From: Polytrichum commune
Taxonomy: Eukaryota > Streptophyta > Polytrichopsida > Polytrichales > Polytrichaceae
Direction of reading: 5' to 3'
Assembly: GCA_950295325.1 (NCBI GenBank)
Contig: OX485804.1
Span: 60,666,533 to 60,730,532 of the forward strand
Length of the DNA: 64,000 bases
In this document: one piece after another, positions 57,701 to 64,000 of the stretch
Position numbering within the stretch: the stretch's first letter is position 1
Layout: each line of letters opens with the position of its first letter
Position numbers and translations under genes: made by a program
Notes under the pieces: generated by a model
Seen by the model: the letters and a program-made list of their open reading frames with translations, nothing else
The model's database searches: none
What the model was told of the DNA's origin: nothing

Positions 57701-58195
57701 TTGAAAAGTAGTATACTGCAATATCTCATTTTCGTTTACTTGAGCTTCTGAATCTAGAACAAAAATTTGATATATATTTTCTTGATTTGATTCGAAAGCT
57801 CAGTATGTCGTGACGTAACATAGTACTGGAATTTCTAAGTGATTCTTCCGTCTACTGCAAGCAGGCCCCGGTGAAGAAGATTTACTTTAGCGGTGAGCAC
57901 ACTAGTGAGCATTACAATGGTTATGTCCATGGTGGTTACTTTTCTGGTAAGTTCGCCCTCAACCTTTCACATGCCTCCTGAAACAAGCATCTGAATTGAC
58001 TCTGGAAAATCATTGTGGTAGAGGTATGCTGGCCACTCTGACCGTAGATTTCTATATATGAATCGAAGTCACTTCAGTGCACATGATATCGATGTATTAG
58101 AGAGAAATTTTGACCATTGAGTCCATCTTGCGTGTGCAGGTATAGAATCAGCGGACAGGCTACTGCAATGCAAGCTACATAACAAATGCGAGTAA
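51717..58195 (+). CDS. PAO: secreted (apoplastic-type) polyamine oxidase, ten exons
   Basis: A FAD-dependent amine oxidase that oxidises spermidine/spermine and releases H2O2. Exons: 51717-51885, 52835-53084, 53257-53400, 55033-55094, 55655-55836, 55968-56111, 56910-57059, 57347-57601, 57865-57946, 58140-58195. All introns are GT-AG and all phases agree, giving 1494 nt and 497 residues, close to maize PAO1 (500). Residues 1-35 form a signal peptide (hydrophobic [16 protein letters not shown]). The FAD-binding [10 protein letters not shown] is at 48-57 and IIGGRMH follows about 30 residues later. NWVEGVNG holds the acidic residue that lines the substrate tunnel in maize [42 protein letters not shown] and [12 protein letters not shown]-like [19 protein letters not shown] are family hallmarks. 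There is no peroxisomal SRL-type tail, so it fits the apoplastic clade. Intron 3 holds a 0.96-kb element. No lesion was found; the codon at 51714 is GTG, so ATG 51717 is the start. Confidence 0.93.
53706..54664. mobile_element. 0.96-kb Harbinger-like element in intron 3 of the oxidase gene
   Basis: It starts GGGCTGGTTTACATCATGGA and ends CCATGGTGTAAACAACCCC, of the same family as 50732 and 48621. The flanks TGA (53703-53705) and TAA (54665-54667) look like a decayed TWA duplication. It lies wholly within intron 53401-55032. Part of its interior (54050-54300) is the inverse of 49000-49240. Confidence 0.75.
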
Positions 58196-59270
58196 GCAAA
58201 AGCGAAACCTTGCTAAATCCAAGTGATGGATGATCTGCCTTGGACTTTCGATGCCCTAGATTGACGTCATTTGAGGCTTCATGTGCCGGCTCGCAAGGAA
58301 CTTATTTTTGAGCATCGGCCACTTGCACCACAAGATTAGAACCACAGCGTCCGTGTTCCTGTCTTGAGAAATGTAATCTAACTTCTGTCAATACGTAATT
58401 CCATGTCATGTATTTTCCGATAATACAAGAACGGCCACATGATGCTTATTATAATTATATTGTTTCTCATCCGGCAGAATTGCCCGTGAAATTGGTCCGT
58501 GCACAATCTGTGAAGAAACACAAAGCACTTCAGTGTTTTCTGAATCAAAGCCTCTTTTGCTTGAAATAAAAGAGCAGGTTTGAAAGTAATGACTACCTCA
58601 CCTTAGCTTAGTGTACAAACTTGCAAGTTTGTGATTAAGGCTGGAAAGCAATAACTTGGACAATGTTCGTAAGACTAGAGTTCATGAACTACTGTACGGT
58701 CATATAAAGTCCGCCAGCTGCAAGTGCCGACCAGCTTGTACCTGAACCTCGTGTCTCAGAAAGACCCACCAAGCGGATCAACTCACTACTTCATCTCTAC
58801 CCTCGAATGTAAGCCTCTTGCTTTTTCGGACCTAATCTGTTCATGGGCTGGGACGTGATTTTACAAAATACCATGTGGGGAAATGATTAGGACCTTCAAA
58901 ATTCAAACTAAGTTACTCTCTAGATATTAATACCCATCCTGAATGAGAATTTGTAATTCTCAACCCTACGCAGTTCATCCAATAAGTGCAGCCACTAGCA
59001 ACCATTTGCAGCTCCCTGCTGGAAGATACTACGCTTGAAGGTATCAGGAATGTGCATTCCATTGAGGAGCTAGGTAGTAAGGAACATAGAAGTGGAAACC
59101 GTTACCACGTACCCAAGCATCGGAAGTAATGGCAGATTTTTTTGCAAAAATTGCAGGACTGCAATTGGAAATGGTTTTGTGGTAATATTTTACAACAAAA
59201 AAAGCACAGAAATTGTGCAGAGCTTAGCAGAGTTTAGCAGAGTTTGTCAGAATTAAGCGGATTGAGACCT
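58196..59270. other. 3' flank of the oxidase gene
   Basis: A plausible 3' untranslated region and terminator follow the stop (an AATACAAGA-rich piece near 58425 and an AATAAAA at 58565). No further coding region is seen until the fragment at 59280. Confidence 0.35.
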
Positions 59271-59279
59271 AATTCGTGT

Positions 59280-59345
59280 ACAGGGATAATTGCAGGCAGA
59301 CGCTTAGCAGAGAACACTACACTCAATATTGTATTCATTATTGTC
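59280..59345 (+). pseudogene. polyamine oxidase exon-2-like fragment
   Basis: The frame GIIAGRRLAENTTLNIVFII follows an ACAG acceptor-like end. It matches the start of oxidase exon 2 ([19 protein letters not shown]), including the GxxAxRLAE helix after the FAD loop. The conserved acidic end is lost and a stop follows, so it is a remnant of a tandem duplication about 1.1 kb past the gene, with no other exon recognised. Confidence 0.55.
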
Positions 59346-61440
59346 ACCAATTGTATTTGGCTTGCTCAATTGTTAACCGCCTGTGTAGTGTCACTAACCC
59401 TAAATATAAACCTTACATTTATTTGTCAATCCTTGTAAATAAAAATTGAGCATTATAGATTTACAATGATCCAATTACTGTCACTTACTAAGTGATTTCT
59501 CATCCAACTTTCAATGATCAATGACAATATATCTGAGAGAAATGTTAATAATACATAACAATAATGAATGTTAATGTCTCATTGCAAAATACACTCAAAT
59601 AGGGCAGTGGATGAAGCAAAAGTAAGTTGGGGTGATAGTAGTTGTAATCTTATTCGTAAGTATCATTAGAAAAGTTCCTATAGTTACATAAAATACCATA
59701 TGACACTAAATATATGATTTAGTGTAGTAGGATTGTGGGTACCATGTGATAGTCATTTGACTGAGATTTTACACAATATGAGTCTTCCAATAGGTGTAAA
59801 TGCGTGGACATTCTCTCACACAACCCAATAAAATTGTTATCATTGGGATTGTGTGCTAATGACCATGCACCACCAAGTGTCTTGTGATATAGCGTGTTAG
59901 ATTGTCAAAGGGCCCCAATCCTAGTGTCATTGTCTAAATGGCCTCTCTAGATTTATCCCAACCCATACTTTATTGCACATGTGACTTTAATAATCACCTG
60001 CAATAACGTACCGGGTGTTACTTATTGGGTCTATTGTGCTTACATAATTTGTTGGTTTTCACTTTTGTTGCAATTTATGTATGGTCGTCACTATTACTTT
60101 TGGTTATTTTTGTGTTCAGTGTTGCTACATAGTCATCACGCTATTATCACTATTGAGTTTATTTGATGTGTTTATTGTTTTGCGGACCTTCCTCAATGTT
60201 TGTGCCAACATTGGTGGTTTGAATGAGCATATGGATTCAAACGTGTAACATGAAAACAAATGGGTCTTCCTACCATATATCGAATGCAACAAGAACAAAT
60301 GCATTCCAAAATCTTGTGATTTTGCTATCAAAACAAATTCATCATCCTAACTATCAAATTAACATGATGGAAGTAGAGAAAGTAGGCATCTCAAGCACCC
60401 AATCAAAATTGTATGTGAAGGTGGAAGTGCGCACATCTTGAATCTTGAGCATGTTGCCCATATGACCATTGCATGCATGCCATTGAGTTGCCAAAGTATA
60501 AGAATCTATTGCTAATGATCACTTTACACTAGCAATAACCCTTGCAAACCATTTCAAGGAGGCCATTAACGTTTTACCTCACATCAAGGGGCATGGGCCC
60601 AAATAGGGGTCTAATTAGGGACCAAATAGGGCCTCATTAATGAATTTGTCTATTATGTTTTCAAGTAAAGCTTTCAAACAAGAACCGTAACCTCCTACTC
60701 AGGGGTTGCTATTTCATGAGCACACTAACATGAGGATGCTCATGTCAGACCCCTCGGTTATAGGGGTTATAGGGCTTTGACCCTCAATTATAAGGGCCTA
60801 AGGATCCATGGGTGTGAGCCCAAGATTGTGCCCACATGCGTAATTAATTTAAAGGCAAAGTAATCTTGGAGTTGATGACATTATTTAAAACCTAAGATCC
60901 ATTAAAAAGATAAGAGGAACCAAAATTAAGGTAACGTAAGGTAAGGTAAGTTAGGTTGAAAAGTTATTAAGTTAAGAGGCAAGGAGAAGGGAGATGAGAA
61001 AACGTCAAGCGGTAAGCTCATTTTTTCTTCAGGCTACCCTAAAGATGCCGGGCAACGTGGGGAAAAAAGAGGGAGTTGGAGGGGTCTTGGGAGCCAAGGC
61101 AGGAGAAGCTCATTAGGCATGTGTAGAGAGGAGAGGAGGTAGCAGGCGGAATACCTGTCTCGGAGTGGAATGAAGGTAGTGACAATGACATGATAGTAAC
61201 GGGGTATAATGGACTCTCTAGATCGGTGTGATGATATAGGGAGGTGAGAGTAGAAGAGAGAGTAGGAGAGAGCTAGTTGAAGCCTAGCTGTGTGGTGAAG
61301 TGCTAGCGTATTGGTGAAAGGTAAAGGATTTGGAGAGCGGTTGTGAAGGTAGAGGTAGGGGGTTAGGGCATGAACATACAAGTCTGAGGACATGTTGAGG
61401 GATTGCTAAGGGAGTCATCAAGGAGGCCATCGTCTGCTCA
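59346..61440. other. gene-free stretch
   Basis: No coding region is supported. The interval is AT-rich, with a GA-rich piece at 60900-61400 whose minus-strand open frame is low complexity. Confidence 0.4.
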
Positions 61441-61444
61441 TTGG

Positions 61445-61895
61445 TTACTTGCTCATGATGCGGTTGGCAAGATCATAAAGAGTGGGCTTAGGTTGCTCAG
61501 AAAGGAAGAATGACACTTCCAATTCAAATTTCTCAAGCAACATAGAAATATCATTATTTGATGTTGTCTTTTGGGATTGACAAAAAGCTAAAGCAGTCTT
61601 AGACAATGTAATTCCAACATAATCATGCATACTACATTCTATATCTCGACATTCATTTGTTTTACTAGGGTTACCCGCGATTGGAGTTGGCTTCGTAGTA
61701 GGATGTCCACTGCCCTACAAAGTAGGAAGTGTATGAGTCTAAACCGAAGATTCGGTGTTAATCAGTTGCAGTACACTCTTGTCATCAAAATGCATAATTG
61801 AAATAGGTTTAACATATTTAGGCACATATTTTTTAATAATATCATCCTCCACTTGATCCATAGACAGAATGTGTTCATCTATTGTAGCAAGGTTT
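61445..61895 (-). CDS. small two-exon gene fragment, unrecognised
   Basis: Minus-strand exons of about 61895-61745 and 61714-61445 join in phase 0 (donor TCG|GTTTAG, acceptor TTTGTAG|GGCAGT). They encode a sequence such as DDIIKKYVPKYVKPISIMHF, GHPTTKPTPIAGNPSKTNEC and ISMLLEKFELEVSFFLSE, ending LYDLANRIMSK. An upstream stop near 61908 means that an earlier exon or the start is missing. It lies 170 bp outside the second 11-kb-type element. Whether it is a host gene or element debris is unknown. Confidence 0.35.
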
Positions 61896-62064
61896 GAAGG
61901 ATTAAATTAATTCATTTATCATTTAACCTAGAAGTAGTGGTTAATAGGGTTTCAATAATAAAATATTAGATCGTTTAAAGAAATGTATATTTAGAAAGTA
62001 GCTTAGTAAATAAAATCCTAAGAGAATAAGCATCAATTCTTTTATTAAATGAATATTTCAAAAT

Positions 62065-64000
62065 AACACTATATTCGTTAAATTGAGACTTTCTCTAGTC
62101 TCAAATTAATATATGGATCAAACAACATTCCGTGTTCCGAAACTATATTGCGAACAATCTCAAATATATTATATGTTCTAATATCCCAAATCTATTATGT
62201 GTGGACATAAGCACATATGGTAGAGCACTCAACACCAACTTCATCAATAAAAACACTTTGGGTAGAGCACTCCAAACTAGTTTCACCCAAAAAACATATA
62301 AAATGATTTCTATTATTAGCATGGTCAATAAAATATAGACATTGCAACATACAAAGTACATGCAATAAATGCATTTTTCTTCAATGGAAAATTTAGTCCC
62401 AAACTTAATAAAAAAATGAACTTCACAATTGTATTGAAATATAGTAAATGGATATTCATCCAACCCCAAACAATATAGCATTCGCAAGTTCTACCCAAAC
62501 TTTGCCCCAAGTTTGAGGAGCACACATATGAGTAATATATATTCGTCGAATTACTGTTTACACTATAATCATGCTAACACAATCCTACCAACTTCTCATT
62601 CAACGTGGGTTGCTTCTTCTGCGATCCGAGCAAGGTTGTCTTTTGCAAAAGTTATGTACTTTTGAGGGATGGACACTGATCCACTATGATTTTTCCGTGG
62701 TTTCCATGCTATGAATATGGAATCTGTATCTACCCAAGATGGACCGTGCTCAGAATCCACCTTCCACCGAAAGTTAGGGTTTGTATCCCAGCCTGTATAA
62801 TGCCGAACAACATCTTCATTCCGTGCTGTCGGTCGGTAGTACTCTACTTGTATTTGTCGAAAATGAGGGCTGGAAGTTACAAAATTTGGTTTGGACAAAG
62901 CTCTTGCCACCCACACTGGCTTTGCATATGTCTCATCTCCAGGACGCAAAATGAGCATATAACCTTCATGACAATCCACTGCAATGCGGAAAGATGGTGG
63001 CGGACGACTACTAGCAGGCCCCACGTAATGGTCGTCCACATCAAACTCCTCACGAACCTCTCCATTACTCAAAAGACTAGCCTCCGAAGTTTGTACATTG
63101 ACACGTGTTTGTGGCCAAAACCCATGCCTTAAAGTAAGGGGTGTATCTTGATGAAGGTTTGCCAAAGCGCCACGAACACGTGTCCAATATTGTATCCAAC
63201 TTCCGTAACGAAGCCAACACGATCCACCAACATCCGCTACCCTCAAACTCTCCCAATATTGTATGAAGCCTGATATGCCTTTACAAATGTCCTCCAAATT
63301 CTTCATGGGTATTGGTTTGCAAGGCTTAGGCTCTCCGTCAGGCAACATCGTCCTTCCCTCCCCATCAACACGCCATACAAGGAGACCCTCCGGCGGGCTC
63401 CAGTCTTGTGACGTGCACAACAACTTATATTGCATGGCGGGGACACCATCGTCACGCACGTAGAACCGAAATTGTTGTGCCTTCGTATGTCCGATCAATC
63501 GGTGAGCTCCGCTTCGAATATACGGTTCTATAAATGCCTTGAAGTCTGGAACCTCCTTGATCATATGGGGGATGATGGGAATGTTCTCCAAATCCATGTA
63601 CGACTTCATCAACAATGGGATTGTCGGAAAATCCTCCTCGCGCAACTTCATGCTCCACCGCCCAAAAGATGCATCGATATCGTCGTGCGTGTGGCCTACC
63701 AATAGAAAGGACACAAAAACCTCCTTGAAAATGCCTTTCACAACCAACAATGACCAATATGCAAAAACATATCTACTTTTATTGTCCTTCGCACAATTGT
63801 CCAATTAGACACGCAGAGTTGGGGGCAAATTCTTGGCAATCACATCTTCACTTGGTGGCTCCGGCAATGAATGCACGCATACATCTCTTCCATCCAAGAC
63901 CGCTTCATATAGAGGTGTTGATCCCGAGTTTTCAAATAACAATCTTGATGAATAGGACGGCGGTTTCTCCAAATCACGTAAAAGCTTTGCAAATGACCCT
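62065..64000 (-). mobile_element. second copy of the 11.1-kb element type, inverted, cut by window end
   Basis: It starts with the same terminal repeat (AACACTATATTCG at 62065, preceded by AAAT), then the same subterminal motifs (about 62219 and 62262) and the 3' two-thirds of the DUF7869 gene on the minus strand. Similarity to 46500-48513 is very high over its whole visible length. The rest lies beyond 64000. Confidence 0.85.
62596..64000 (-). pseudogene. DUF7869-type transposase, second copy, nonsense mutation (5' end off window)
   Basis: It is nearly identical to the C-terminal part of the protein at 44920-47982, with the same last residues (EEATHVE). At 63807-63805 the codon for Gln in RVQLDNC is TAA (CAA to TAA), directly before the second acidic motif. 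An open frame can only restart after it, so the visible frame (402 codons from 63804) is a C-terminal remnant. The sequence upstream of the stop (PTLRV and GKDV.. continuing to 64000) is still readable, so the lesion is recent. Confidence 0.75.

Noticed and set aside
61034-61393. Minus-strand 119-codon frame
   Set aside because: Low-complexity GA-rich strand, no domain, no second copy.

Overview
This is nuclear DNA from a land plant. The evidence is an F-box/kelch-type gene, a ten-exon secreted polyamine oxidase with clean GT-AG introns, plant-type CCCTAAA repeats, Ty1/copia and other LTR retroelement remnants, and several families of small inverted-repeat transposons. The low gene density and the type of transposase suggest a bryophyte, lycophyte or fern rather than a compact flowering-plant genome, but the species cannot be fixed from sequence alone.

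Layout. 1-1318: the 5' part of an F-box/kelch-like gene on the minus strand, running off the left edge. 2100-5170: a decayed LTR retroelement (+) hit by a 760-bp inverted-repeat element. 5174-9390: a truncated copia element (-) whose 5' LTR carries a second copy of the same 760-bp element. 9470-26100: repeats, including an old DUF7869-type transposase pseudogene (12.9-14.9 kb), a tandem duplication with AT-rich minisatellites (15.3-17.6 kb) and two MITE-like elements (22.0 and 23.3 kb). 26.1-30.5 kb: a GC-rich block with an unrecognised gene of about 690 codons, split by a 970-bp LTR-like insertion. 30.5-37.4 kb: no recognisable gene.

The most striking object is 37413-48513. It is an 11.1-kb DNA transposon with perfect 28-bp terminal inverted repeats, a 4-bp target duplication (GTAT) and subterminal repeats. 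It carries two divergent genes. On the plus strand is a two-exon DUF7869-type putative transposase. On the minus strand is a GC-rich gene of at least four exons, whose exons carry a ParB-like DGQH motif (first exon) and an FCP1-like HAD phosphatase domain (last exon). Every recognisable intron of that gene, the shared upstream region and one of its exons contain a palindrome with arms TTTGGGTCG/CGACCCAAA, 12 copies in all. Six of these form an exact 57-bp tandem array. The second exon carries a 1-nt deletion and an 11-bp duplication, so this copy of the large gene looks broken, while the transposase gene looks intact. A second copy of the element begins at 62065 in the opposite orientation and leaves the window; its transposase has a nonsense mutation.

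Between the two inverted copies lies the intact polyamine oxidase gene (51717-58195, 497 aa). It has a MITE upstream, a related 0.96-kb element in its third intron and a stray exon-2-like fragment downstream.
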